A DNA stretch of 64,000 nucleotides from Pelosinus baikalensis. GTDB lineage: Bacteria; Bacillota; Negativicutes; DSM-13327. The notes beneath the pieces are model-generated. The model was not told where the DNA came from. It searched no databases and saw only the letters and a list, made by a program, of their open reading frames with translations. Numbering within the stretch: position 1 is the first letter of the stretch; the number at the start of each line of letters is the position of its first letter. The position numbers and the translations under genes are program-made. The stretch lies in assembly GCF_020819555.1 (NCBI RefSeq), contig NZ_JAJHJB010000026.1, forward strand, positions 4,206-68,205, given 5' to 3'. This document shows, in pieces, positions 1 through 9,563 of the stretch.

Positions 1-35
1 TAAAAACCATCTAAAAATCATAAAGTTGGTGCAAT

Positions 36-2222
36 ATGTTATATACTGATATTCCTATCGTAATCGCCAGGGAGCTTACTATCAAAGTTCCTCAGGTAAT
101 TGCTACTATTAATTTATTAGACGAAGGCAATACTGTTCCTTTTATCGCTCGCTATCGCAAAGAAGCGACTGGAGAACTGGATGAAGAGCAGCTTCGCACT
201 ACAGAAGAACGCCTGCAATATTTGCGCAATCTGGTAAAACGACAAGAAGACATCCTTGCTAATATTGAAGAACAAGGCAAGTTGACACCCGAATTAAGTG
301 CGGCCATTATTGCCGCTACCAAACTGCAAGAGTTAGAAGACTTATATCTGCCCTTTAAGCAAAAGAAACGTACTCGTGCCCAAGTTGCCCGGGAAAAAGG
401 ACTAGAACCTTTAGCCGACATTATTTTGTCTCAACAACTGACAACGGGTACACCTCTTACAGTTGCAGCAGACTTTATATCCCCTGAAAATAAAGTGGAT
501 ACTGCTGAAGATGCCTTAGCAGGGGCTCTTGATATTATTGCTGAAACAATCAGCGAAACAGCCGAAATTAGGGCCAACATGAGAAAACAGCTATGGAGAA
601 CAGCCGAAATTCGTACAGAGCTGGCAGTAGCAGAGGAACTAGGTAAAGAAGTTCTTACTTATAAAGAATATAAAGAACCCGTTAACCGTATCCCCTCTCA
701 CCGTATTTTAGCAGTCAATCGGGGAGAAGATAAAAAACTACTCAAAGTAACCCTAGAAGCTCCACATGATACCAATATAGAATTAATCAACCGTCAAATC
801 AATAAAGGGACTTCTATTTTCAGCGAATGCATCTTATTAGCAGTCACTGATGGTTATAAACGGTTATTATTTCCTGCTCTTGATCGGGAAATTCGCTCTC
901 TTTTAACAGAGAATGCAGAAAAGCAGGCAATCCGTGTCTTTAGCCTTAACCTGCGCCAATTACTTCTCCAGCCGCCTTTTGCTGGACATACCGTCATGGG
1001 ACTTGATCCAGGTTATCGCACAGGCTGTAAAATGACCGTAGTTAGCCCTACAGGCTCTGTCCTCACCACAAATGTCCTTTATGTGACCATGGGAGAGGGG
1101 CAAAAAGAAAAATCAGCACAAATTGCTCTAGAGGCTATAAAACAATATGGTGTAACACTCATTGCAATTGGCAACGGTACAGCTTCCTATGAAACGGAAG
1201 AATTTACTGCTGGGCTGATTAACACCCACCAACTGCCAGTAAATTACCTAATTACCAATGAAGCGGGTGCTTCTATCTATTCTGCTTCTAAACTGGCAAA
1301 AGACGAATTGCCTGATTTGGATGTCACCTTGCGAGGTGCCGTGTCCATTGCACGACGAGTACAAGACCCTTTAGCTGAATTAGTGAAAATTGATCCTAAG
1401 TCAATTGGCGTTGGTCAATATCAACATGACGTAAACCAGAAAGAACTGGGTGCAACCCTCTCTAACGTAATCGAATCTGCTGTAAATCATGTTGGTGTCG
1501 AGTTAAATACCGCCTCCATTGAACTACTAAAACATGTATCGGGCATTAATGCTACCGTAGCCAAAAATATCGTAGCTTATCGAGAAGAAAACGGCACTTT
1601 TAAAAGTCGAGCTCAACTACTTAAAGTTGCCCGTCTAGGACAATCCACCTTTATCCAATGCGCTGGTTTCCTGCGTATTCAAGATGGAGAAACGCCTTTA
1701 GATAATACTCCTGTTCATCCGGAATCTTATAAGTTAGCAGCAGCTATTTTAGCCAAACTTGGTTTCTCACCAAAAGATTTAAAAGATAAAACCACTCTGC
1801 AAACCATTCAAGAAGAAGCACTAAAAGCAAACGCTGCTACTTTGGCAGCCGAGCTGGAAGCAGGTGAACCTACCGTTCGTGATATTTTGGCAGCACTAGC
1901 CAAACCCGGTCGTGATCCTAGAGAAGACATGCCAGCTCCCATGACCCGCAAAAATATTGTTAAATTATCAGAACTAACTGCTGGAACGATTGTAAAAGGC
2001 ACTGTGCATAATGTAACTGATTTTGGCGTCTTTGTAGATATTGGCATTAAGACCAATGGTCTCATCCATCGCTCAGAACTGAGTTATAAACCCTTTCGCC
2101 ATCCACTAGATGTTATTTCAGTGGGAGATATTGTCGATGTTATGATCTTAAACGTAGACGAAAATCGGAATCGCATTGGCCTGAGTCTAAAACAGGTGGC
2201 AGCAGCTGGAGATAAGAAATAG
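36..2222 (+). CDS. tex: Tex-family S1 RNA-binding transcription accessory protein
   Basis: At 728 residues this matches the full length of bacterial Tex (YhgF). The N-terminal third carries the family signature around residues 28-50 (LLDEGNTVPFIARYRKEATG). A YqgF/RuvC-like domain follows near 325-450 (GLDPGYRTGCK), then helix-hairpin-helix segments near 490-560, and an S1 domain at about 645-720 (GTIVKGTVHNVTDFGVFVDIG). Tex binds nucleic acid and influences transcription and ribosome-linked processes; its precise role is unsettled. The ATG at 36 sits at the expected distance before the conserved N-terminus, although the Shine-Dalgarno is weak. A hairpin terminator follows, so it looks monocistronic at its 3' end. 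Confidence 0.95.
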   Translation: MLYTDIPIVIARELTIKVPQVIATINLLDEGNTVPFIARYRKEATGELDEEQLRTTEERLQYLRNLVKRQEDILANIEEQGKLTPELSAAIIAATKLQELEDLYLPFKQKKRTRAQVAREKGLEPLADIILSQQLTTGTPLTVAADFISPENKVDTAEDALAGALDIIAETISETAEIRANMRKQLWRTAEIRTELAVAEELGKEVLTYKEYKEPVNRIPSHRILAVNRGEDKKLLKVTLEAPHDTNIELINRQINKGTSIFSECILLAVTDGYKRLLFPALDREIRSLLTENAEKQAIRVFSLNLRQLLLQPPFAGHTVMGLDPGYRTGCKMTVVSPTGSVLTTNVLYVTMGEGQKEKSAQIALEAIKQYGVTLIAIGNGTASYETEEFTAGLINTHQLPVNYLITNEAGASIYSASKLAKDELPDLDVTLRGAVSIARRVQDPLAELVKIDPKSIGVGQYQHDVNQKELGATLSNVIESAVNHVGVELNTASIELLKHVSGINATVAKNIVAYREENGTFKSRAQLLKVARLGQSTFIQCAGFLRIQDGETPLDNTPVHPESYKLAAAILAKLGFSPKDLKDKTTLQTIQEEALKANAATLAAELEAGEPTVRDILAALAKPGRDPREDMPAPMTRKNIVKLSELTAGTIVKGTVHNVTDFGVFVDIGIKTNGLIHRSELSYKPFRHPLDVISVGDIVDVMILNVDENRNRIGLSLKQVAAAGDKK

Positions 2223-2271
2223 ATGATAAGCTACAAATAAGAAAAGAAGTTTATTCTCCTTGTACAAAATG

Positions 2272-2312
2272 GCACAGGAATCTTTCGATTAACCTGTGCT
2301 ATTTTCTATTTT
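2272..2312 (+). terminator. Intrinsic terminator after tex
   Basis: A 7-bp GC-rich stem (GCACAGG / CCTGTGC) with a 14-nt loop is followed by a T-rich tract (TATTTTCTATTTT). It lies between the convergent tex and MocR-type regulator genes. Confidence 0.75.
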
Positions 2313-2352
2313 AAGTTGTTTGCAGCATCATTTCGTACTTTAAGCGTGTTCA

Positions 2353-3753
2353 TCATAGTAAACTGGGAATGCTGTTTTTCATTATAAAATCATACAAACG
2401 CAGAACACTTTGGTGAATTTCATCAACATGTAAATGCCCATATCCTAACATCAGTTTATCGGAATGATTTCCTTTTCTAATGCAATAGTGTTCTATAGGA
2501 TACACACGAATCCCAAAAGCTTGGCTTTTTGCAATAAATCCTTCATCAAAACAGACTCCTGGAATTTGCAGGACGAGATGCAGTCCCGAAGCATCACCGA
2601 GCAAACAGACTTCTTTCCCAAAACACTGCAAAATAGATTTTAAAAATAGTTGACGCTTTTCGCCATACAGTTTGCAAATTTTCTGTACATATTTGTCAAG
2701 CTTTCTTTGACTTAAAAATTCTGTCAATGCAGCTTGTTCAATAATTGGATTTTGCACATCAAAATACTTCCGCAAATGAAGCCATTGGGCATGAAGCTGA
2801 GGCGGCAGCACCACGAAGCCAACTCTCAGTGCCGGATACATGGTTTTGCTGAAGGTGCCCGCATAGAGAACCGATTCACAGCCCATAGAATAAAGTGGAG
2901 TTATCGGCGCGCCTCCATACCGGAATTCGCTGTCATAATCATCTTCGATAATATAAAAATTCTGCTTCCGTGCCAGGCGAATGAGTTCTGCCCTGCGTTC
3001 TGCGGGAAGAATTCCTCCAAGAGGGAATTGATGTGAGGGGGTAACATACACTGTCGAGAAATTCTGATTCTCTAGTTGTTCCGTTCTAATGCCATTTTCA
3101 TCTACAGGAATACCTAAAAAGGGAATTTTTCTGTTTTTCAGAATTTCTATAATTCCCAAATGGCATGGATCTTCCACTGCAAAGGGCAGTCCTTCTTTTG
3201 ATAACATTTGAACGAAAAGGTTCAGTGCCTGTGTGGTTCCCGTAGTGATAAAAATGTCTTGGGGTTTTGCCAATATACCCCGCGTACGAAATAACCACTG
3301 GCTTATTTCTTCCCTCAAGGGTTCATATCCCGCCGTTGTGAAGTATCCTAAATCTTTGTCTTGCAGTTTTTCACAGGATTTATAGAGTAATTGATTCCAC
3401 AGATAACGCGGGAAACAACTTACATCAGGCTGTCCTGTTTTAAAATCCGTGGAGAAAGATGGTTGACTGGTTTCATAAGTAATTGTTTTCGTATGGTATT
3501 TGTCCAGATGCAGTCCCTCTTTCACCTTCGTGGGTGCTCCCTGCCGGCTTACAACAAAACCTTCTGTAATAAGCATATCATAGGCTTCGCAAACTGTACT
3601 TCGTGAAACAGACAAATTCTTGGCAAGACCGCGACTGGAAGGCAAAGCTTCCCCCGCAGTGATTTTACCTTCAAGAATCAGTTTTTTCATGGAATAGAAA
3701 AGCTGCCGTGATAATGAAATCTCCTTTTCCCTTTTCAATATAATATTCCACAT
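2353..3753 (-). CDS. MocR/GabR-type PLP-dependent transcriptional regulator
   Basis: This 466-residue protein has a GntR-type winged helix at residues ~10-78 (RQLFYSMKKLILEGK, then LPSSRGLAKNLSVSRSTV). The rest is a fold-type I aminotransferase domain with the PLP lysine at K303 (AGTFSKTMYPALRVG) and the EDDYDSEFRY motif near 270-279. MocR regulators sense PLP or amines and control a neighbouring, usually divergent gene. Here that neighbour is the DMT exporter 110 bp away. The ATG at 3753 has an AGGAG Shine-Dalgarno. The ligand cannot be read from sequence. Confidence 0.92.
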   Translation of the reverse strand: MWNIILKREKEISLSRQLFYSMKKLILEGKITAGEALPSSRGLAKNLSVSRSTVCEAYDMLITEGFVVSRQGAPTKVKEGLHLDKYHTKTITYETSQPSFSTDFKTGQPDVSCFPRYLWNQLLYKSCEKLQDKDLGYFTTAGYEPLREEISQWLFRTRGILAKPQDIFITTGTTQALNLFVQMLSKEGLPFAVEDPCHLGIIEILKNRKIPFLGIPVDENGIRTEQLENQNFSTVYVTPSHQFPLGGILPAERRAELIRLARKQNFYIIEDDYDSEFRYGGAPITPLYSMGCESVLYAGTFSKTMYPALRVGFVVLPPQLHAQWLHLRKYFDVQNPIIEQAALTEFLSQRKLDKYVQKICKLYGEKRQLFLKSILQCFGKEVCLLGDASGLHLVLQIPGVCFDEGFIAKSQAFGIRVYPIEHYCIRKGNHSDKLMLGYGHLHVDEIHQSVLRLYDFIMKNSIPSLL

Positions 3754-3763
3754 ACACTCTCCT

Positions 3764-3810
3764 ACTGGTATGTAATATATTCGCTAAACTGGATATTTCG
3801 TTATACCAGT
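3764..3810. promoter_or_regulatory. Probable MocR operator in the divergent intergenic region
   Basis: The box ACTGGTAT (3764-3771), a partial copy ACTGGATAT (3788-3796) and the inverted box ATACCAGT (3803-3810) lie between the regulator and the transporter. GabR/PdxR-type MocR proteins bind repeated boxes of this sort. The last box sits just upstream of a TATAAT (3822-3827) serving the transporter, where a weak -35 would otherwise be. Binding is inferred from spacing and symmetry only. Confidence 0.5.
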
Positions 3811-3863
3811 CTCTATGATAGTATAATAACACAGTAATTTATAGAGGTAAAGGAGCGTGGATT

Positions 3864-4781
3864 GTGGAAAAATTAAAAGGGCGCATCTATTTAGCCATAT
3901 CTTTTGTACTTGCAGGAACCTCAGTAATTGCTGCACGGTTTGTGTCTGATTCTCTGGGGACCTTTACGATAACCGCAGCAAGCCTTCTTGCGGCACTTAT
4001 CATATTGCTGCCATTTTACATGTTACGAATCAAGCAAGCGATTCCTAAAATGAGCAAAAATGACTGGATCATGATTTGCCTACAGGCATTTTTCGGTATT
4101 TTTTTATTTAGAGCCTTCCTTTTATTCGGATTGCAAAACACCAGCTCAACAGAAGCTGGCGTTTTGATTGGCGCTGCACCGGTATTGACAAGTATATTAG
4201 CACGCACCATGCTGAAAGAGAAATCAAATGCAAAAACCACAGGTGGTATCATCTGTGCTGTTTTGGGAGTTCTACTGCTTCAAGGCGCACAACTTTCAAA
4301 CCTTACAGCAGAACATGTATTGGGAAATATACTGGTAGTGTGTGCAGCAGGAAGCGAATCTCTATTCAATATCCTATCGCGTATTCATAGTTTGAGCGAA
4401 ATAAGCGGCAATATGGATAAGATAGAGCCAACCGTTCAGTCTCTGCTCGTGTCCGCTGTTGCTTTTCTTTTTTGCATCATTCCTGCAGCATTTGAATACC
4501 CCGTTTCATCTTTGCTATTACTTGACTTAAAGGGATGGGTATCTATTTTGTGGTATGGTTTAATCGTTACTATGCTATCTTACGTTTTGTGGTATGCTGG
4601 TATCAAAAGATGTACAGCCCATACCGCTGCTGCTTTTTCTTGCTTGATGCCATTTACTTCTATGCTGTTAGCCTTTTTGATTTTAAAAGAATCCATCGAA
4701 ACAATGCAATGGATCGGAGGATCTCTAGTTATCCTTGGTGTTATATTGCTAGCCGATTCTCAGGCAGCAGAAAAAGGTTAG
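3864..4781 (+). CDS. EamA/DMT-superfamily membrane transporter
   Basis: A 305-residue, very hydrophobic protein with about ten predicted membrane segments arranged as two EamA repeats. Conserved features include the GLQNTSSTEAGVLIGAAPVLTSILA stretch in the first half and LWYAGIKRCTAHTAAAFSCLMPFTSMLLA in the second. Translation starts at a GTG preceded by AAAGGAG at good spacing. DMT proteins export amino acids, nucleobases or other metabolites, and the substrate here is unknown. The divergent MocR-type regulator is probably its controller, a common pairing for exporters. Confidence 0.88.
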   Translation: MEKLKGRIYLAISFVLAGTSVIAARFVSDSLGTFTITAASLLAALIILLPFYMLRIKQAIPKMSKNDWIMICLQAFFGIFLFRAFLLFGLQNTSSTEAGVLIGAAPVLTSILARTMLKEKSNAKTTGGIICAVLGVLLLQGAQLSNLTAEHVLGNILVVCAAGSESLFNILSRIHSLSEISGNMDKIEPTVQSLLVSAVAFLFCIIPAAFEYPVSSLLLLDLKGWVSILWYGLIVTMLSYVLWYAGIKRCTAHTAAAFSCLMPFTSMLLAFLILKESIETMQWIGGSLVILGVILLADSQAAEKG

Positions 4782-4810
4782 AAAAGATTGAATTCTTATT
4801 CGAAATAAGA

Positions 4811-4858
4811 AAGACAAATCCACGAATACCTACATAGGTGTCCGTGGATTTGTCTTTT
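4811..4858 (+). terminator. Intrinsic terminator after the DMT transporter gene
   Basis: A 14-bp near-perfect stem (AAGACAAATCCACG pairing with CGTGGATTTGTCTT) ends in TTTT. The remainder of the gap up to 4992 shows no clear gene. Confidence 0.8.
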
Positions 4859-4992
4859 GCTGATAATACTGTCATTCGCTCTGTTGCCTTAATTTTGGTA
4901 TTTCTACCTTAGTCAAAGATTTTGGTCTAGCGGTCCAAGGAGAAATGGCAACGGATGATGAGCATTCAAACTAAGAGATGGAAATCACTTTA

Positions 4993-5478
4993 TTACCTAT
5001 ATCGATCCTTATCTTTATCTTTGTTCTTATATTTATCCCATACATTACGAGCCAGCATAATGACTCCGCCAATGATCAATACATTTAGTAACATACTAAA
5101 GATTCCAGACATACCTCCCATATGTCCGCCAAACAGGCTGCCAAATAAGCTTCCCGCTAGAAAACCTCCGCCGATCATGCTGGCATTTCGCCAGAATCCG
5201 CCAGTAGATTGGGATGGATTGTTTTGTTGCACATCAGGTGTTGTCTGTTTTGCAGGAGCTTTGTCACCAAAACTGTTGGCAGGCGCGGAGGGTTTATAAG
5301 TGCCTCCCGTACTTCCTGGTGCTGCTGACTTACTAGGCGAACTGCTGGATGACGGTGCAGAAAATGACTTCGAACCAGAAGATGACCTAGACCCTGAGCT
5401 GCTTACTGCAGCAAAACATACAGTACTAAGAAAAACAAACAATAATGTAAATATTATAATCTTTCTCACTAAAAACAC
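4993..5478 (-). CDS. Exported serine-rich small membrane protein, unknown function
   Basis: The protein has 161 residues. A signal peptide or N-terminal membrane segment at 5-25 ends at VCFAA. It is followed by a low-complexity Ser/Gly/Pro/Ala region (~26-95), a Gly-rich hydrophobic stretch (~98-118), a second membrane segment (~125-145) and a Lys/Asp-rich charged tail. I do not recognise a family for certain; the layout resembles small envelope proteins with a disordered linker. Its start directly abuts the stop of the gene at 5479, so the two are probably co-transcribed. Confidence 0.65.
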   Translation of the reverse strand: MFLVRKIIIFTLLFVFLSTVCFAAVSSSGSRSSSGSKSFSAPSSSSSPSKSAAPGSTGGTYKPSAPANSFGDKAPAKQTTPDVQQNNPSQSTGGFWRNASMIGGGFLAGSLFGSLFGGHMGGMSGIFSMLLNVLIIGGVIMLARNVWDKYKNKDKDKDRYR

Positions 5479-5748
5479 CTACTCCTCCTTATGAACTTTT
5501 ACATCTCCTGGAAAAGCATAAATAGCTGACAAATTAGGCAATTCTCCGCTTAAATAACGATCAATATCATGAATATCAACAAAGAAGGAACAATTCACTT
5601 CTAAATATCCCTGTTCTTTATTTTTTGTCAGCGTTTTTAAGTGTTCCCGCAACTTGTGACACTCCGCTTCCGAAGCAGTAATATCTAGTGTTACTAATGG
5701 CACTCCATATTCCCGCAGTACATCTTGTAAACTTATTCTTTCAGACAT
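5479..5748 (-). CDS. Small conserved-looking protein, unknown function
   Basis: A soluble-looking 89-residue protein beginning MSERISLQDVLREYGVPLVTLDIT, with no membrane segment or recognisable motif. The start has a nearby GGGGATCA ribosome-binding region. It is immediately upstream of the exported Ser-rich protein and downstream of the EAL-HDOD gene, all on the minus strand with short gaps. One transcript is plausible. No function can be assigned. Confidence 0.6.
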   Translation of the reverse strand: MSERISLQDVLREYGVPLVTLDITASEAECHKLREHLKTLTKNKEQGYLEVNCSFFVDIHDIDRYLSGELPNLSAIYAFPGDVKVHKEE

Positions 5749-5772
5749 AATGATCCCCTTTCTTTAACCTTA

Positions 5773-6993
5773 CTATAATGAACAAACCTCATCAGCCCAA
5801 GCTACTGCTTTTTTATAATCATCAGGGATATGTTTTTCCTCGATACCTAAACTAGCAGCACAAGTCATAAAAGCTTCCCACTGCGCTCTTTCATAGAATA
5901 ACACCAGATGATAGATCTTGCCAAAATCATTATATTCTCCTAATAATGCACTTTTAATCTCTTCACTAATAGGCAGCTCAGCCATAATATCTTTGAGAGG
6001 TCTGCCAATGAAGACATCAATTAAGGAAAACATCCCCATCATAAACAATTCTGACTCCCGCCCTTTAAATCCTACTCGTTGAGCAAGTAATTCAGAAAAT
6101 CTTGCCCGTACTAACGAGGTAACAAGAATACCATCTGTTTTATTATCACCAACTGTCCGCATAACAATTAAGGATACCCATTTAACAATCTCATTTTTCC
6201 CCATTAACACTAAAGCATGTTTCACAGAGGAAATTTCATTTGTTAAACAAAAAGCTGCAGAGTTAATAAATCGCAACAACTGATAAGACAAGGCTAAATC
6301 ATACATAATGAATTTTTCAATTGCGTTAAAGTTAAAATTTTCTTTATCTAGCTCCTGCAGTACTCTAAGAACCCGTAACTGATTAATTTTACTACTCGGA
6401 ACCGCTTTTCCTCTCAGAACCAAAGGTTTACTAAAAAAATATCCCTGAAAGTACGAATAACCCATTTTTACAGCTTGCTCAAAATCAGCTCGCGATTCTA
6501 CTTTTTCAGCTAAAAATTTAATGTTTCGTTCACCAACACTACTCATAATCCTTTTCCTATCATGCCCAGTGGTGGTTAAAAAATCAACTTTTATAATATC
6601 AGCAATATTCAGCAGAGGCATAAATCTAGGATGAAAGACAAAATCATCTAATGCTAATACATATCCTGCTTGTTTTAATTTTTCACAAGCCTTGATCAAT
6701 TCGGCAGTAGGTTCCACTGTCTCTAATATTTCAATTACGACTAACTCTTTAGGTAATAGCAGGGGTATTTCCTTTTTTATCAGATTCTCTGTAAAGTTAA
6801 CAAATGCGCGTTTACCACCAGTAAGAACATCCATACCAATCGCAAAAAAGCTGTTGCATATTACCTCAGATGTCGCTTGATCACCATCAGTGCAAGTACA
6901 TGTGTTTTCATAGCTGTCTCGAAATAACAGTTCATAGGCAAAAAGCTTTTGACTTTTTGTGAAAATAGGCTGCCTCGCTACAAAAACATCCAC
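5773..6993 (-). CDS. EAL-HDOD signalling protein (YuxH-like)
   Basis: This 406-residue protein has the two-domain layout of YuxH/CdgJ-type proteins. An EAL-like domain (~1-200) has the EAL motif changed to ELL (YELLFRDS) but keeps VNFTEN, VIEILE, ALDDF, KVDF, AEKVES and YFQGYFF. An HDOD domain (~205-400) follows. EAL domains hydrolyse or bind c-di-GMP, and HDOD domains are non-catalytic interaction modules tied to motility and stress signalling. Enough metal and substrate residues remain that activity cannot be ruled out, but many EAL-HDOD proteins act as effectors. Confidence 0.88.
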   Translation of the reverse strand: MDVFVARQPIFTKSQKLFAYELLFRDSYENTCTCTDGDQATSEVICNSFFAIGMDVLTGGKRAFVNFTENLIKKEIPLLLPKELVVIEILETVEPTAELIKACEKLKQAGYVLALDDFVFHPRFMPLLNIADIIKVDFLTTTGHDRKRIMSSVGERNIKFLAEKVESRADFEQAVKMGYSYFQGYFFSKPLVLRGKAVPSSKINQLRVLRVLQELDKENFNFNAIEKFIMYDLALSYQLLRFINSAAFCLTNEISSVKHALVLMGKNEIVKWVSLIVMRTVGDNKTDGILVTSLVRARFSELLAQRVGFKGRESELFMMGMFSLIDVFIGRPLKDIMAELPISEEIKSALLGEYNDFGKIYHLVLFYERAQWEAFMTCAASLGIEEKHIPDDYKKAVAWADEVCSL

Positions 6994-7030
6994 TTCGTAT
7001 AGCCTCCTCTACCGCATATACCTTTTAAAA

Positions 7031-7066
7031 CAAACCTTCCTAGAGTATATCTAAGAAGGTTTGCCA
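7031..7066 (-). terminator. Intrinsic terminator after the FakA-like gene
   Basis: Read on the minus strand, CAAACCTTCTTAGA pairs with TCTAGGAAGGTTTG and is followed by TTTTAAAA. It lies just beyond the stop codon of the DAK-family gene. Confidence 0.7.
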
Positions 7067-7077
7067 ACTTAAACTCC

Positions 7078-8691
7078 TTATTCAATACTAATAATGAAAT
7101 CATAATGCGGCTGGCCACCTAAATATAATTCAATCTGGACAGCAGGCAAGTGGACTGCCAGATCATCTGCCAATACTTGTGCCGCCCTATTTGTCAGGCT
7201 AGCACCATAATACAAGCTAACTACTTCATCCTCATCATCTAATAAAAATTCCACCATACTGCGTAGTGCAGCACCTACATCATCCGCATCAACAATTACT
7301 TTGCTATCCTGCACACCAATGTATTTACCAGCTGCTACGGTATGGCCGTTTACGACACTATCACGCACAGCCATTGTAATCGCTGCAGCTTTTACTTCTT
7401 TACTCCGTGCTGTCATACGAACCATGTTATCTTGTATGGAAAGATTGGCATCAAAAGCCATTAATGCCGCCAAACCTTGGGGCACATTCGTAGTTGGTAC
7501 AATTTCCACTCGATTACCTAATAGTTTTTGTGCTTGACCTACTGCCAAAAGAATATTTTTATTGTTAGGCAGAATAATATATTTTTCGCTATTACCCCGA
7601 TGCACTGCGTCAATAAAATCTTCCACAGGCGGATTCATAGTCTGTCCGCCCATAATAACAGTTGCAGCTCCCATTTGCTTCATAATATCAGCCAAGCCCT
7701 GGCCCGCAGCTACACTGATGATAGCCACTTGGTTATGCCCTGGCACTACATCCAAAAATTCATGACGCTGCTGATGCTGATCAGCCATGTTATCAATTTT
7801 TATATCATGCAACGTCCCCCAGGACATCGCTGACTCCAGTACCACTCCAGGACGAGCTGTATGAATATGCACCTTCATGACATCGCTGCCCGCCGCTACG
7901 ACCAAAGAATCTCCCATAGGGAGCAGATGTTTTCTTACATCAGCGGTATTGAGGCTACAGTGTTTCACCAAAAATTCAGTACAGTAGGGATGTGTAATAT
8001 CGACTCCTGTATATTCAAGAGAAGCAACGCGCAAATTACTGTCAAAATTAGCTTCAGGACCTGAAGACTCTCCACTCAGACCTTCTAAGCAACCGGATAA
8101 AAATACGATAAGCCCTTTACCGCCCGCATCTACAACTCCGGCAGATTTTAATATTGGCAATAGATCTGGAGTTTTCTTTAATTCTACTTCACCAGCTTTA
8201 ATAGCTTCCGATAAAACATCCATAAAATCTAAACCATCCCTCACCGCTCGGTGAGCCCCTTTGGCAATTCCTTTAGCCACCGTGAGAATGGTCCCCTCTA
8301 CAGGTTTTGATACGGCACGATACGCATACAATACACCATATTGAAAAGCTTTACCGACTTCAGATGATGTGGCTTGGTCCTTACCAGCTAATCCTCTAGC
8401 AATACCACGAAAAATCTGGGATAAAATTACCCCGGAATTTCCTCGTGCCCCCATAATCGCACTATCTGCCGCCCGCTTACTCAAAGGACCGATGCCAACC
8501 TCCGGAGCCTCTTTTACAGTCTGGGCTACTGCTCTTAATGTTAATAACATATTCGTACCAGTGTCACCATCAGGCACTGGAAAAACATTTAAACTGTTAA
8601 TATGTTCATGCTCTCGCATAAACGTTTGGTATGCCCCAAGTATCATACGACGAAAATCATTACCTGTAAGCCATTCAGTCTTCCCCTGCAT
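7078..8691 (-). CDS. fakA: DAK2-domain fatty acid kinase subunit FakA-like (YloV family)
   Basis: The 537-residue length fits YloV/FakA. The N-terminal DAK2/DhaL domain has the Mg-ATP site NVFPVPDGDTGTNMLLTL (~residues 40-57) and GARGNSGVILSQIFRG (~95-110). A middle linker and a C-terminal domain follow. FakA phosphorylates fatty acids presented by a DegV/FakB protein, allowing exogenous fatty acid use. The gene directly upstream (8724-9563) is a DegV-family protein, which supports this pairing. The ATG is preceded by AGGAGG at good spacing. Confidence 0.9.
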   Translation of the reverse strand: MQGKTEWLTGNDFRRMILGAYQTFMREHEHINSLNVFPVPDGDTGTNMLLTLRAVAQTVKEAPEVGIGPLSKRAADSAIMGARGNSGVILSQIFRGIARGLAGKDQATSSEVGKAFQYGVLYAYRAVSKPVEGTILTVAKGIAKGAHRAVRDGLDFMDVLSEAIKAGEVELKKTPDLLPILKSAGVVDAGGKGLIVFLSGCLEGLSGESSGPEANFDSNLRVASLEYTGVDITHPYCTEFLVKHCSLNTADVRKHLLPMGDSLVVAAGSDVMKVHIHTARPGVVLESAMSWGTLHDIKIDNMADQHQQRHEFLDVVPGHNQVAIISVAAGQGLADIMKQMGAATVIMGGQTMNPPVEDFIDAVHRGNSEKYIILPNNKNILLAVGQAQKLLGNRVEIVPTTNVPQGLAALMAFDANLSIQDNMVRMTARSKEVKAAAITMAVRDSVVNGHTVAAGKYIGVQDSKVIVDADDVGAALRSMVEFLLDDEDEVVSLYYGASLTNRAAQVLADDLAVHLPAVQIELYLGGQPHYDFIISIE

Positions 8692-8723
8692 TATAAAATC
8701 CTCCTACATAGAAATATTGCGAT

Positions 8724-9563
8724 TTAGATTTTTTCCTGGAAAACTAAGCCTAACAAGCCTGGTCCTAAATGGGCACCTAATACGGAGCCAATTTTTGCAG
8801 GTAATATAAGAGTTTTTGGATACATCTCTTGTATTCGTAACCTCAAAGCTTCCCCTTCTTCCGGGACATCAATGTGGCCTATACCAATATATTCTAAATT
8901 CTGATACTTTTGCAGCTCATCTAACATGCGATTCACGACTCGCTGTTTGGTACGAACCTTATCCATAACAGCAACTTTGCCATCAACTAAATACAGTAAG
9001 GGTCTTATTTGCAGTATACTGCCACACAAGGCAGAGGCACCGCCAATCCGTCCCCCTTTATATAAATACTCTAAGGTATCTGGAATTAAGAACGTGTGCG
9101 TCGCTTTTGCCATGGTTTCTAATCTGTCAACAATATCTTTAGCGAAACAATTGACCAAAGCCATCTCTAGTGCGGTCTTAGCCATCTGCACCATACCAAC
9201 CGACGCAGTACCTGAATCAATTACGTGAATTTTTTTCCCGCCGATCATGTTAGCAACCGACCTGGCACCTTCTGCAGTACCGCTTAATCCCCCTGATACA
9301 CTGATAATAATTATTTCTTTACCTGCTTTAATAAGAGGCTGACAAACTTCTATAAAATCACCTGGCGCCGGCTGCGATGTTTTAGGATGTTGTTTCGTCT
9401 CTTGGGAAATGTGAAACAACTCTTTTGTAGAAATCTCATTTTCCCGCCACTCCTGGTCACCAACCCGTACCTTGAGGGCTACGACATGTAAATTAGGATG
9501 CCCAGCAAGCATTTCATCAGGCACTTGCCCAATGCTATCAACTACAATGTGTATTTGAGACAC
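8724..9563 (-). CDS. DegV-family fatty-acid-binding protein (FakB-like)
   Basis: A 279-residue protein with the DegV layout: N-terminal VVDSIGQVPDEM, the TSQPAPGDF loop (~80-88), a SVSGGLSGTAEGA ligand loop, and a C-terminal domain with the GAHLGPG motif near 265-271. DegV/FakB proteins bind a fatty acid and present its carboxylate to FakA. It lies 32 bp upstream of the FakA-like gene in the same direction, so the two probably form a kinase pair. Fatty acid specificity cannot be deduced. Confidence 0.88.
   Translation of the reverse strand: MSQIHIVVDSIGQVPDEMLAGHPNLHVVALKVRVGDQEWRENEISTKELFHISQETKQHPKTSQPAPGDFIEVCQPLIKAGKEIIIISVSGGLSGTAEGARSVANMIGGKKIHVIDSGTASVGMVQMAKTALEMALVNCFAKDIVDRLETMAKATHTFLIPDTLEYLYKGGRIGGASALCGSILQIRPLLYLVDGKVAVMDKVRTKQRVVNRMLDELQKYQNLEYIGIGHIDVPEEGEALRLRIQEMYPKTLILPAKIGSVLGAHLGPGLLGLVFQEKI

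Noticed and set aside
4888..4974. Short plus-strand frame ending LVKDFGLAVQGEMATDDE
   Set aside because: It reads like a possible C-terminal gene remnant, but no family can be named and no start or second fragment is visible.
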